From assembly GCA_027459785.1 (NCBI GenBank), contig DAIDGU010000070.1, forward strand, positions 1 to 64,000: 64,000 bases of DNA, written 5' to 3'. Each line of letters starts with the position of its first letter. Positions within the stretch are counted from its first letter, which is position 1. The translations under genes were made by a program, and so were the position numbers. The notes beneath the pieces were generated by a model. The model worked only from the letters and a program-made list of their open reading frames with translations, made no database searches and was not told the origin of the DNA. This stretch comes from Ktedonobacteria bacterium. Lineage in GTDB: Bacteria; Chloroflexota; Ktedonobacteria; Ktedonobacterales; JACDGC01. This document shows, in pieces, positions 10,947-19,681 of the stretch.

Positions 10947-12746
10947 ATGCAGTCGAACGAGCGCGATGCCACGTTGGCGGTTACGGTCGTGCGTAAAAGG
11001 CCGACCATCAAAAGCCTTCGTTTGCCTCAACCATCGCCATCGGCGGTATCATCGCTCCAGACGTTGACCTTCGCGACGCTGATCTTCGTGATCATTGGCT
11101 CATCCACTGCCGTCATTGGCATAACATTACTCCATGCATTGCATCCACCGGCGGCGACAGCGCAAATCAGCAATCCCATTGCCGCGGAAAACGCCCTCCC
11201 TGGCACATCATCCTGGATCATCACAACCAACGCATACGCCTCCGCAGGCCAAATCTCCGGCTATGCCACGGATGTCAGCGTGAACGAGGGGGGAACGATT
11301 AGCTTCGCCGTTTCTACCCGTTTCGCTGGCGACGGGTATTCCTTCAAAATCTTCCGGCTGGGCTACTATCAGGGTCTCGGCGGTCGCCAAGTGTATGAGT
11401 TGGATAATCAGGTGGGCCTGGCACAAGGGTATTATGTGGATCATAGTTTTGTCACCGGTCTCGCCAACCAACTGCCCAGCAATTGCCAATCCTGTATCTT
11501 TGATCCGCTCGACAGCTTGAACCAGCACACCTATATGATAGACGCGAACTGGCAGGTGACGCAAACGTTGCATGTGCCGGCCACCTGGGTGACGGGCTAT
11601 TATCTGGTGCTGCTGACTACGGCGGAAGGCAAACAAAGCTATATTCCTTTCATCGTGCGTGATGATGCCCAACGCGGTGCCTATCTCGTGCAGGCCAGCG
11701 TCACCACCTGGCAGGCGTACAATTATTGGGGCGGGCGCAATGCGTATGGCTATTGGAACGGCACGATCCAGGACGGCACCGGGCGCTCGCGCATCGTCTC
11801 CTATAACCGCCCGTATGTGCGTGGCGATGGAGCCGGCGATCTTTTCCTGCGCTCGGAGATCAACTTCCTGCGCTTCGTGGAAAAAGAGGGCTACAACGTT
11901 TCATATACAACGAATGTCGATATCACCAGAAATCCCAGTGTGCTTGGCCGTTTCAAATCATTGATCCTGGTGGGACACGATGAATATTGGTCGCCGCAAG
12001 AGCGCACCGCCGTGACTGATGCCCTCAAAAATGGCATGGATCTCATGGCCTTTTCCGGCAACGAGGCGTATAAGAAGATTCGCTTCCAACCGGATGTCAA
12101 CGGCCATGCTTACCGCGAGCAGGTGTATTACCGCGACCTCACCGATCCCGCTTACAAGAATCCCGCAACAATCCAGGATACGACGGTTCCCTGGCGCAAT
12201 CCGCCAATCAACCAAACCGAAAATATCTTTCTGGGCGAGATGTGGAATCTTGGCCGTACCCTTCCGGATAACAAGCCAATGAATTTCACGGTGACGGATA
12301 CGAATGAGTGGATGTTTGCTGGCAGCGGCTTACATAACGGTGATGTGATCAAAGGGATCATGGGCCACGAGATGGATTCATTCGTTGATAATCACGTGCA
12401 GCCACAATACGTTACCACCGTCTCCGACTCTTTGGTCTACGATGATCACTATCGGTTAATCGTGCATTCGAATGCGGCCTTTTATTATCCTACTGGTAAT
12501 AGTTTTGCCTTCGATGGTGGCACGGTGTGGTGGAGCTTAGGCTTAGATGATTTTGGCGCGCAGATCTCGTTTCCCCGCAATGAATATCCTGTCGCGGTAG
12601 ACCCTCGCTTGCAGAAGGTAACAGAAAATTTGCTCGATGCGGTTGTTAATCCATTGGTTTTTGAAATCGATGCGCTGGCCCTGGCCTCCCCGCCCGGCGC
12701 GAGTAATGTGACTCCCGGTCCCGTTGGCGGCGGTGGAGGCGACTGA
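10947..12746 (+). CDS. Secreted protein with N,N-dimethylformamidase beta-subunit-like domain
   Basis: A 599-residue protein with a cytoplasmic N-terminus, one membrane helix at about 36-64 and a long extracytoplasmic region. The outer part begins ENALPGTSSW and has an Ig/beta-sandwich-like segment (about 85-220). From about 230 it carries the catalytic-like domain known from the large subunit of N,N-dimethylformamidase, with the recognisable LVGHDEYWSPQER and FSGNEAYKKIRF stretches. Proteins of this family are common in soil bacteria as secreted proteins of unknown activity, often next to polysaccharide genes; amidase activity should not be assumed. It ends 81 bases before the epimerase gene, separated by a hairpin. 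Confidence 0.75.
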   Translation: MQSNERDATLAVTVVRKRPTIKSLRLPQPSPSAVSSLQTLTFATLIFVIIGSSTAVIGITLLHALHPPAATAQISNPIAAENALPGTSSWIITTNAYASAGQISGYATDVSVNEGGTISFAVSTRFAGDGYSFKIFRLGYYQGLGGRQVYELDNQVGLAQGYYVDHSFVTGLANQLPSNCQSCIFDPLDSLNQHTYMIDANWQVTQTLHVPATWVTGYYLVLLTTAEGKQSYIPFIVRDDAQRGAYLVQASVTTWQAYNYWGGRNAYGYWNGTIQDGTGRSRIVSYNRPYVRGDGAGDLFLRSEINFLRFVEKEGYNVSYTTNVDITRNPSVLGRFKSLILVGHDEYWSPQERTAVTDALKNGMDLMAFSGNEAYKKIRFQPDVNGHAYREQVYYRDLTDPAYKNPATIQDTTVPWRNPPINQTENIFLGEMWNLGRTLPDNKPMNFTVTDTNEWMFAGSGLHNGDVIKGIMGHEMDSFVDNHVQPQYVTTVSDSLVYDDHYRLIVHSNAAFYYPTGNSFAFDGGTVWWSLGLDDFGAQISFPRNEYPVAVDPRLQKVTENLLDAVVNPLVFEIDALALASPPGASNVTPGPVGGGGGD

Positions 12747-12766
12747 CCCTTGGGCAACGCACCTGA

Positions 12767-12784
12767 TCGCGGCGTCAGCCGCGA
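12767..12784 (+). other. Perfect hairpin between genes
   Basis: TCGCGGC-GTCA-GCCGCGA forms a seven-pair stem with a four-base loop. There is no U-run after it, so it is at best a weak terminator or an RNA-stability element between the secreted protein and the epimerase. Confidence 0.4.
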
Positions 12785-12827
12785 CGAAGGAAATGGACAA
12801 GCATGAGCTGTGGAGGAGGTAGCGGGT

Positions 12828-13775
12828 ATGGCACGATATCTGGTCACAGGCGGCGGCGGCTTCATCGGATCGCATCTAGTGCGCGCCCTGGTGGCACGTG
12901 GCGATCAGGTGAATATCTTGGATGACACGTCGACCGGCACGCCGACGCGAGTGGCCGATCTCGGCGCGGCTGTCGCCTGGATCGCGGGGGATGTACGCGA
13001 TCCGGTGGCTGTGGCGCGGGCCTGTCAGGGGGTCGAAGTCGTCTTCCATCAGGCGGCCATCGCTTCCGTTCCGCGCAGTGTGGGGGAGCCGTTGCTAACG
13101 CACGCCGTCAATGTGACTGGCACGCTGCACGTTTTGGAAGCGGCACGGGCTGCCGGCGCGCGGCGCGTGGTCTTCGCATCGTCCTGCGCCATCTATGGCG
13201 ATGATCCCGCGCAACCGAAGCGCGAGGATATGCCGCCCCAACCGCGTTCGCCTTACGCGGTGCAAAAGCTGGCGGCAGAGACGTATTGCCGCCTGTGGGC
13301 GGCGCTATACGGCCTGGAAACGGTGGCGTTGCGCTACTTCAACGTCTTCGGGCCAGGGCAAGATCCGACGAGCGAATATAGTGCGGCCATTCCGCGCTTC
13401 ATCGCGGCTGTTCAGGCAGGACATGCGCCAGTTATTTATGGCGATGGCGAGCAGGCGCGCGACTTCGTTTATGTCGGTGATGTGGTGGCAGCGAACCTGC
13501 GTGCGGCACAAGCTGAAGGCGTCAGCGGCGGGGTCTTCAACATCGGCACCGGTCAGTGCATCACGTTGAATCAACTGATCGCGCATCTCGCTGAGATCAC
13601 CGGCCAATCTATCCACCCCCACTATGCCCCGGCGCGGCGTGGTGATGTGCGTGTGAGCCGCGCAGATATCAGGTTGAGTCAGACACAGCTGGGCTTCACA
13701 CCGTCGCTTGGTTTCACCGAAGGCTTGCGGCATGTCTTGGCGGGTCAGATCCTGCCGAATCATGGGAACGAATAG
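12828..13775 (+). CDS. NAD-dependent epimerase/dehydratase (UDP-glucose 4-epimerase type)
   Basis: An extended short-chain dehydrogenase of 315 residues that should act on a nucleotide sugar feeding the exopolysaccharide genes downstream. The NAD-binding VTGGGGFIGSHLV lies at about 5-17, the catalytic Ser in SSCAIYG near 117-123, and the Tyr/Lys pair as YAVQK at about 139-143. RYFNVFGPGQDP matches the substrate loop of GalE-like enzymes. The ATG at 12828 is preferred to the one at 12810 because GGAGGAGG lies about eight bases before it and the Rossmann motif follows directly. Exact sugar specificity is not visible; galactose or uronic-acid epimerisation are both possible. Confidence 0.88.
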   Translation: MARYLVTGGGGFIGSHLVRALVARGDQVNILDDTSTGTPTRVADLGAAVAWIAGDVRDPVAVARACQGVEVVFHQAAIASVPRSVGEPLLTHAVNVTGTLHVLEAARAAGARRVVFASSCAIYGDDPAQPKREDMPPQPRSPYAVQKLAAETYCRLWAALYGLETVALRYFNVFGPGQDPTSEYSAAIPRFIAAVQAGHAPVIYGDGEQARDFVYVGDVVAANLRAAQAEGVSGGVFNIGTGQCITLNQLIAHLAEITGQSIHPHYAPARRGDVRVSRADIRLSQTQLGFTPSLGFTEGLRHVLAGQILPNHGNE

Positions 13776-13779
13776 GCTA

Positions 13780-13808
13780 TTGACGCCTTGGCTTTTCCAT
13801 GTTAGCAT
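13780..13808 (+). promoter_or_regulatory. Promoter of the exopolysaccharide operon
   Basis: TTGACG (13780-13785) and TAGCAT (13803-13808) are exactly 17 bases apart. They lie just after the epimerase stop and about 85 bases before the Wzz-like gene, so the long polysaccharide operon likely has its own start here. Confidence 0.55.
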
Positions 13809-13891
13809 GCGGTCACACACCTGGCAGGCACGCCGCTGCCATCCAAGGGGTGTCCCCTCATACTAAATCAATCAGTAGGAGATATGCAATT

Positions 13892-15472
13892 ATGATCATA
13901 GCTGAGTTGAAGCGTTATGCTTTACTCGCGCGCAAATGGCTCTGGCTGTTGATGGTGGGCGTGATCCTCAGCACCAGCATCGGCCTGGCGGTGAGTATAA
14001 AGCAAGCGAAAGGTTCTTACTCCTCTTCGGCTACCGTCCTGATCAGTCTGCTCAATCTCACAAACTTGAATCCATTGGCCCGCGAACAAAATGTCATCGC
14101 ACTCATCGATCCGATCATCCGCAGCGATGTCGTCCTTACGCCGGTGGCCGCGCAATATCCCCAGGTCAGCGTAGCCTCGTTACGAGCAGCCATCAAAGTG
14201 ACATCGCCGGCATCCAACAATTCATCAACCATTTTACCGCCGGTCATCATCACCGTCACCGTAGCCGATCCCGCCCTGGCGGTAAATCTGGCGAACGCGG
14301 TGGCGCAAAGCGTCGTGAACTTTTATAATCAGGAAGGCACCGTTTATCAAACCCGCGAGAGTTTATTAGCCCAACAGGCACAGACGTTGCTCCATCAACT
14401 GCAACAAGAAGAGCTCACGCTCAAGCAGGCGGAAGCGGTAAACACCGGTTCAACCCTCGTGCATAATCTCGAAGTCGATCTCGCCGACGGTTTCGTCAAA
14501 TATCAGGTGATCAATACGGAGCGGTCGTTAGCCAAAAACGCGCAACTGGAACGCCAAGCGACGATTGAAATCCTTAGCGCGGCCACCGCTCCGATCGGCT
14601 CCACATCCAACATCCAAAATGTGCTGGCGGCGGCAGCGCTGGGGCTATTACTGAGCCTGATGGTAGCGTTCGCGCTCACTGTGCTTGATGATCGTCCGCG
14701 CACGCTCGCGGCGGTGCAGCGCGTGGCCGCGCCGGTGCTGGCTGCGCTGCCAGCTGAAAAGCCAGCGCGCCTGAAAGGGGCCGACCGCCCTTCGCGCCAC
14801 CTGAAAGCATATCAGGAGCTAGCAACAAACCTTCACCTCACCCTCACGCCCGGCTCCGTCACCAGCCTCTTGCTGGCCAGCCCCGAAGCCGATAGCGGCA
14901 GCGCGGCGATGGTCGCGCGCAATCTGGCCTACGTGTTGGAACAGCGCGGCCACCGTATCGTTTTGGTAGATGCCAATCTCACCCGTCCCCGTCTCCACAC
15001 CTTCTTCCCCGGCGTCAAAAATGAGGCCGGCCTCGGAACCGTGCTGCGTGATATGCAGCACCAACAGCGTGACATCCCGAATCAGTTGCCGACGCATCAG
15101 ATCACCGCTTCTATTCGGCTGCTGACTGCTGGCACGCCGATCACCGATGATAGCAATCTCTTCGAGTCCGACGCCATGCAGCAACTCTTGCTGGCCTTGT
15201 CAGCGATGCGACCAGACTGCATTATCTTTACAGGTGCGCCGCTGCTTCAGAACATCTCCACTGCACTGCTGGCTGGCTATACCACCCACACAGTTGTGAC
15301 GGTAGATGCCGGGAAAACGAGCCTCTATACCTTACAGGAAAGCATGAACCGGCTGCGCAACTATGCCATCACCCCGGCTGGTGTTGTGGTCTACCGGGCT
15401 AACGATGTTCTCCGTCTTGATGCCCCATCGGTCATCAGCCGGGCAAAGGGTGAGATGGATAAGGCAAGATGA
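13892..15472 (+). CDS. Wzz-type polysaccharide chain-length protein fused to degenerate BY-kinase domain
   Basis: A 526-residue polysaccharide co-polymerase. A first membrane helix (about 17-37), a periplasm-side region with helical Gln/Leu-rich coiled coil (about 155-215) and a second helix (about 265-290) form the Wzz part. The cytoplasmic part (about 330-526) has the fold of bacterial tyrosine kinases. However, its nucleotide motifs are altered: the Walker A position reads SPEADSGSAA with no GK-S/T, and the Walker B position reads CIIFTGAP in place of the usual IDTPP. Walker A' (VLVDANLTRPRLH) is kept. It therefore probably regulates chain length without autophosphorylation. AGGAG lies nine bases before the chosen ATG at 13892. 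The stop overlaps the next start (ATGA). Confidence 0.85.
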   Translation: MIIAELKRYALLARKWLWLLMVGVILSTSIGLAVSIKQAKGSYSSSATVLISLLNLTNLNPLAREQNVIALIDPIIRSDVVLTPVAAQYPQVSVASLRAAIKVTSPASNNSSTILPPVIITVTVADPALAVNLANAVAQSVVNFYNQEGTVYQTRESLLAQQAQTLLHQLQQEELTLKQAEAVNTGSTLVHNLEVDLADGFVKYQVINTERSLAKNAQLERQATIEILSAATAPIGSTSNIQNVLAAAALGLLLSLMVAFALTVLDDRPRTLAAVQRVAAPVLAALPAEKPARLKGADRPSRHLKAYQELATNLHLTLTPGSVTSLLLASPEADSGSAAMVARNLAYVLEQRGHRIVLVDANLTRPRLHTFFPGVKNEAGLGTVLRDMQHQQRDIPNQLPTHQITASIRLLTAGTPITDDSNLFESDAMQQLLLALSAMRPDCIIFTGAPLLQNISTALLAGYTTHTVVTVDAGKTSLYTLQESMNRLRNYAITPAGVVVYRANDVLRLDAPSVISRAKGEMDKAR

Positions 15473-18399
15473 GCGAATCCTACAGCGATCTTTCGCGTGG
15501 ACGCACCGACCCGGCAACAACGGTCATCACGATGGCGAATGCTGAGCGTAGCGACGAGTTTCCCGCCACTGCCAGTGCTGATACCGTCATGCTCTCGACG
15601 TTAGGGACAGCCGGTTCGCGCGCGATCCATAAGAATATTTTGATCGGGCTGGTCACGATCATCGTAACCACAATCGCCGTGCGCTTTTTTGGTATTATCA
15701 ACCAGGCAATTGTTTCCGCCAGCTTCGGCATCGGGGCCACATTGGATGCCTTCACTGTGGCACAATCGGTTCCCGTCCTGTTGACAGGTCTCATGGTGAG
15801 CGCCATCGAAGTCGCCACGATCCCTATCTTCGTGCAGGTCTTGAACGAAAAGAATCAGCGTAAGCTCTCTGCACTCTATAGCAGCACGCTCAATGGGTTG
15901 ATCGGCTTCGTGCTTATTATCACCGCCGCATTGATCGTGGGCGACGCCATCTTCATCAAGCTTGCCGCGCCCGGCCTGGACCCGGCGACTGCGGACCTCG
16001 CCCGCACGCTGGCCTATATCATTTTCCCGATTTTCTTTTTCAATGCGGTCACGTCGTTTTTTAGTGCGGTCCTCTACGCGCAAAACCGCTTTGGCATGCC
16101 CACCATCATCGGCGCGGTGGTGCCAATCGCCATGACCCTCGGCACGCTGGGTGGCATGTGGCTGGGCTATGGCATCGAAGGTTTAGCTATCGGCACGTGT
16201 GCAGGGTCATTCTTGCAACTGTTGCTGACACTCTTCCTGGCGCGCCGACTCCACATCGGTTATCGTCTCGCGCTCGACTGGCAGATGCCAGAGGTACGCC
16301 AGTTTGTCAAGCTGGGCGCGCCCGCGCTGGTCAGTTCACTCTTCGTTCTCGCCAACCCCTTCGTCGATCAGATCGTTGCTTCTGCCCTGGGAACCGGCGT
16401 CATCGCTTCCATCAGCTATGCGCTGAAGATCATCGATATCTTTATCGCGCTCTTCTTTGGGCCGGTAACGCGGTCGATCTTTCCCACGTTTTCAAAGCTG
16501 GTTGCCGAACGCAATTTCTTTGAATTCAAGCGCGCCATTCGGCTGTATATGTGGGGGATGTTCCTGGTTTTGATGGTGATCACGGCGCTCGCCATGTATA
16601 CCGCCCCCATGTATGTTCCGCTCTTATTCAAACACGGGTTGGTCACGCAAGCTCAGATCGATCTGACGGTAACGATTTTGCGCGGTTTCCTGGTGGGTGT
16701 GCCACTGATGGGCCTGAGCAATTTCTGCGCGCGAACGATTAATTCACTGCAAAAGCATATTTACCTGTTCTGGCTCGCGCCGTTTAGCCTGTTGGTGAAC
16801 GCGGGCCTGGATGTCGTTCTAGTGCATGTTGTGGGGCCAATCGGGATCGCGCTTTCAACCTCGGCGGTGTATGCCTTCAACGTGGTTGTGCTGGTGCTGA
16901 TCCTACGCTACCTGATTGGCCGCTTACGATTCTTCCGGCTGGACGAAGTGCTGGACGATCTCATGCGCATGAGCAAGGTTTTCCTTCACTTGGATACACA
17001 ATGGCGCGCGAGTGGCGCAAGCCGGATCCTGCGCCAGCCCATCGTGCAGGCAGCGGTCGCCGTGGTCACATTCGCCGCCGTGGCCGCAGCCTCGGCGTCA
17101 AACCTGCCGCGCGCCATGCGCGTGACAACGAATGTCGCTTTGGCCTGCATCTTTGTGCCATTTCCTTTTTTGTTGCTCTTCATCTGGGGAACAACCGTCA
17201 ACTTCGAGCATTACGATCTCATCAACGGGTTTACCTATGGTGGCCTTTTGGTGACGATCTCGCTGGTAAGCTTCACCATCTTAGCCGCAATCCACTGGCG
17301 GTTTATCCTCCAACAGCATCCGGCGTTTTTGCCGATGTGCGGCTTCGTCATCTGGACCGCCATCGGGTCGCTACATGCAGGGTTGAATAAAACCGCACTG
17401 CTCCAGACATTGGAGATCTTTATCAATTTCCTGGGAATCATGGTGGTGACGGCCATCATGACCCGCAAACAACAGATCTACGCCCTCATCGATGCCATGT
17501 TGCTCGTCGCCTTCGGCAATGCGGTGTTTGGCATCGCGCAACACGTGCTACGTTTCAGCGGCTATCAGGATAATGCCAATTATCGGGTGCCGGGCATCTT
17601 CGACTGGTCGAATACCTTCGCCTATTACCTGGGCATCATGATCATCCTGACGATCTATCGCGCCTACTTGACACAGACCAATTGGCGCATCTGGTGGACG
17701 ATCACCTTAGTCGTCGAAGTCATCGCGCTCTTCTATACCTACAGCCGCTCATCGCAGGCGACCGTGCTACTGGCCGTGGTGGCAATGCTGTCGATCATTG
17801 ACTGGCGCACGCGCATCTTGGGTATTGCGGTAGGCGTGGCGGGGGTTGCCGCTGTTTTCATCGGGCCTTTCATCGGTTTCAATTTGCTCAATCGCTTCAC
17901 CTCCGGCGATAGCACCTCGCTCGACGGGCGCACCAATTACTGGCAGATTTTGCTGGCGCATTCGAGCGTCACGAACTTGCTGGGCAATGGGTTTGGCGCG
18001 GCAGACAAAGTGATTGCACAAGCGACAGGCGGTTTTGTCAATTCACCGCACAATTCCTACCTTCAGGTCATGTTCGACACGGGGATCATCGGCATGATCT
18101 TCTTTGTGTTGACGATCTTCGCGCCCTGCGTGATGTTGATCTGGCCGAGTGAGGAAAGCAAAGAATATCGCGCAGTACGGGCGTTGGGCTTCGGCGTACT
18201 CGTCTTCGGCGCGATCGTCACGTTCGCCAATCAATATATGCTCTATGTCATCAGCACAAGCTTCTGGATCGTAGTTTCGTTGCCGTTCTCGCGCGCCTTT
18301 GCCGAAGATGTACCGGTGAGCGAAGCACAGCAGAAAGCAGCGTCTCCCGCCCCGGTTTCCGTCGCATCACTGGCGGCAGCCAATCTGCCGGAGGAGTAG
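15469..18399 (+). CDS. Flippase-polymerase fusion (MurJ/Wzx-like plus O-antigen ligase/Wzy-like)
   Basis: A 976-residue polytopic membrane protein made of two normally separate machines. After a soluble Ser/Thr-rich leader (1-50), residues about 52-490 form a 12-14-helix MVF/MurJ-like lipid-linked sugar flippase (for example RFFGIINQAIVSASFGIGAT and the conserved ARTINSLQKH region). Residues about 520-945 form an O-antigen ligase/polymerase of the Wzy_C superfamily, with GRTNYW at 820-825 and NSPHNSYLQVMFDTGIIG at 858-875, the loop that binds the undecaprenyl-linked donor. It would move and then polymerise or attach lipid-linked repeat units. The ATG overlaps the Wzz-like stop by one base pair step (ATGA), implying translational coupling. 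The reading frame is continuous, with no sign of an assembly join. Confidence 0.85.
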   Translation: MSESYSDLSRGRTDPATTVITMANAERSDEFPATASADTVMLSTLGTAGSRAIHKNILIGLVTIIVTTIAVRFFGIINQAIVSASFGIGATLDAFTVAQSVPVLLTGLMVSAIEVATIPIFVQVLNEKNQRKLSALYSSTLNGLIGFVLIITAALIVGDAIFIKLAAPGLDPATADLARTLAYIIFPIFFFNAVTSFFSAVLYAQNRFGMPTIIGAVVPIAMTLGTLGGMWLGYGIEGLAIGTCAGSFLQLLLTLFLARRLHIGYRLALDWQMPEVRQFVKLGAPALVSSLFVLANPFVDQIVASALGTGVIASISYALKIIDIFIALFFGPVTRSIFPTFSKLVAERNFFEFKRAIRLYMWGMFLVLMVITALAMYTAPMYVPLLFKHGLVTQAQIDLTVTILRGFLVGVPLMGLSNFCARTINSLQKHIYLFWLAPFSLLVNAGLDVVLVHVVGPIGIALSTSAVYAFNVVVLVLILRYLIGRLRFFRLDEVLDDLMRMSKVFLHLDTQWRASGASRILRQPIVQAAVAVVTFAAVAAASASNLPRAMRVTTNVALACIFVPFPFLLLFIWGTTVNFEHYDLINGFTYGGLLVTISLVSFTILAAIHWRFILQQHPAFLPMCGFVIWTAIGSLHAGLNKTALLQTLEIFINFLGIMVVTAIMTRKQQIYALIDAMLLVAFGNAVFGIAQHVLRFSGYQDNANYRVPGIFDWSNTFAYYLGIMIILTIYRAYLTQTNWRIWWTITLVVEVIALFYTYSRSSQATVLLAVVAMLSIIDWRTRILGIAVGVAGVAAVFIGPFIGFNLLNRFTSGDSTSLDGRTNYWQILLAHSSVTNLLGNGFGAADKVIAQATGGFVNSPHNSYLQVMFDTGIIGMIFFVLTIFAPCVMLIWPSEESKEYRAVRALGFGVLVFGAIVTFANQYMLYVISTSFWIVVSLPFSRAFAEDVPVSEAQQKAASPAPVSVASLAAANLPEE

Positions 18400-18403
18400 C
18401 AAG

Positions 18404-19681
18404 GTGCGTGTGCTTTTTGTGACCTCAACCTTTTGGCCGCAGATCGGCGGCGCAGAGATCGCGCTGCATCGCCTGATGGCCGCCTGCCAGGCAGCAGGGC
18501 ATGAGGTTGAAGTCATCACCGTGCGACGCAAGCAGGCTTGGCCGTTGCACGATGCGCTTGACGGCATCCCCATCACGCGTGTAGGCGGCGTCTTCCGGCG
18601 CGGCGAACTGCGCGCCGGGCGCATCCTTTCAGCTATCCTCTATGCACAAGTAGCGCGTTGCGCGCTACCTAAACTGCGGCAGGCAGATCTGGTCTTTTGC
18701 GCACGCATGAGCTTGCTGGCCGCTATCGTCGTATCACTCGCCCGCTGGCTGGGCAAACCGGCGATCATTCAGATCGCCAGCGCCGGCCCTGCTCCGGGCG
18801 ACCCCGGCACGGATATCGCCGCCTCCCCGCCGCTGCTTGCCGGCCCCGTCACACCCGCCACCCCGCAGATCTATGCGCCGCCGCGCTCCTGGGTGGGCGC
18901 GCCCCTGCTGACCTTGCGCCGACAGCATCCCTTGGGGTTTAAGGCGCTCTTGCGGGCTATGCGCGGGCGCAACGTGTGGATCGTCGCGCTGACGGAGCAG
19001 ATGCGGGCGCGCCTGCTCGCTGATGGCTTCGCGCCGGAACGCATCATCATCATCCCAAATGGGCTGGACGAAGCCGGCTTTCGCGCCGCTGTGCCGATCC
19101 CACCTGACCACGCAGCGCACCCACCGACGGCCATTGCAGTCGGACGCCATAGTTATGAAAAGGGCATGGATGTCCTGTTGAGCGCCTGGCAGATCGTCCA
19201 TGCAGCTCTACCGGAAGCCCGGCTGGTGTTGCTGGGCGATGGTCCCATCCATGCGCAGTTGCGCGAGATCGCCGCGCGGCTAGGCGTGGCGGATAGTGTG
19301 GCGTTTCGGGGTGCCTCGCCCCATGTTGCTCAGGAGTTAGGCGCGGCGGATGTCTTCGTACTGCCGTCGCGCTGGGAGGGGTTTTCGAATGCCTTGCTGG
19401 AAGCGGTTTTCGCCGGCCTACCCTGCGCGGTGACAGATGTTAGTGGCGCGCGGGAGATGGTCGTGCCGGACGACAACGGCACCATCGTGCCGGTTGGAGA
19501 TTATCAGGCGCTGGCCCAGGGGATCATCTCGCTGCTGCAAGACCGCCGACGTGCGCGGGAGATGGGGGCGCGCGGACGGGAACGCGCCCGCGCCCATTTC
19601 ACCCAGGCGCAGGTGACGGCACAGTACCTCGCTTGTTTCACACGCCTGGTAGCGCCAATGGACAAGGGGATGCAAATATGA
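18404..19681 (+). CDS. GT4 glycosyltransferase
   Basis: A 425-residue GT-B retaining glycosyltransferase. The N-terminal domain opens with FVTSTFWPQIGGAEIALHRL, the acceptor-side glycine-rich loop; the C-terminal donor domain has GRHSYEKGMDVLL at about 246-258 and LPSRWEGFSNALLEA at about 323-337, the EX7E-type nucleotide-sugar site. It should add a sugar to the lipid-linked exopolysaccharide unit at the cytoplasmic face. Translation starts at a GTG four bases after the fusion gene's stop; GGAGGAG inside the end of that gene serves as ribosome site. Donor and acceptor are unknown. It is clearly similar in organisation to the next gene, suggesting duplication. Confidence 0.88.
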   Translation: MRVLFVTSTFWPQIGGAEIALHRLMAACQAAGHEVEVITVRRKQAWPLHDALDGIPITRVGGVFRRGELRAGRILSAILYAQVARCALPKLRQADLVFCARMSLLAAIVVSLARWLGKPAIIQIASAGPAPGDPGTDIAASPPLLAGPVTPATPQIYAPPRSWVGAPLLTLRRQHPLGFKALLRAMRGRNVWIVALTEQMRARLLADGFAPERIIIIPNGLDEAGFRAAVPIPPDHAAHPPTAIAVGRHSYEKGMDVLLSAWQIVHAALPEARLVLLGDGPIHAQLREIAARLGVADSVAFRGASPHVAQELGAADVFVLPSRWEGFSNALLEAVFAGLPCAVTDVSGAREMVVPDDNGTIVPVGDYQALAQGIISLLQDRRRAREMGARGRERARAHFTQAQVTAQYLACFTRLVAPMDKGMQI

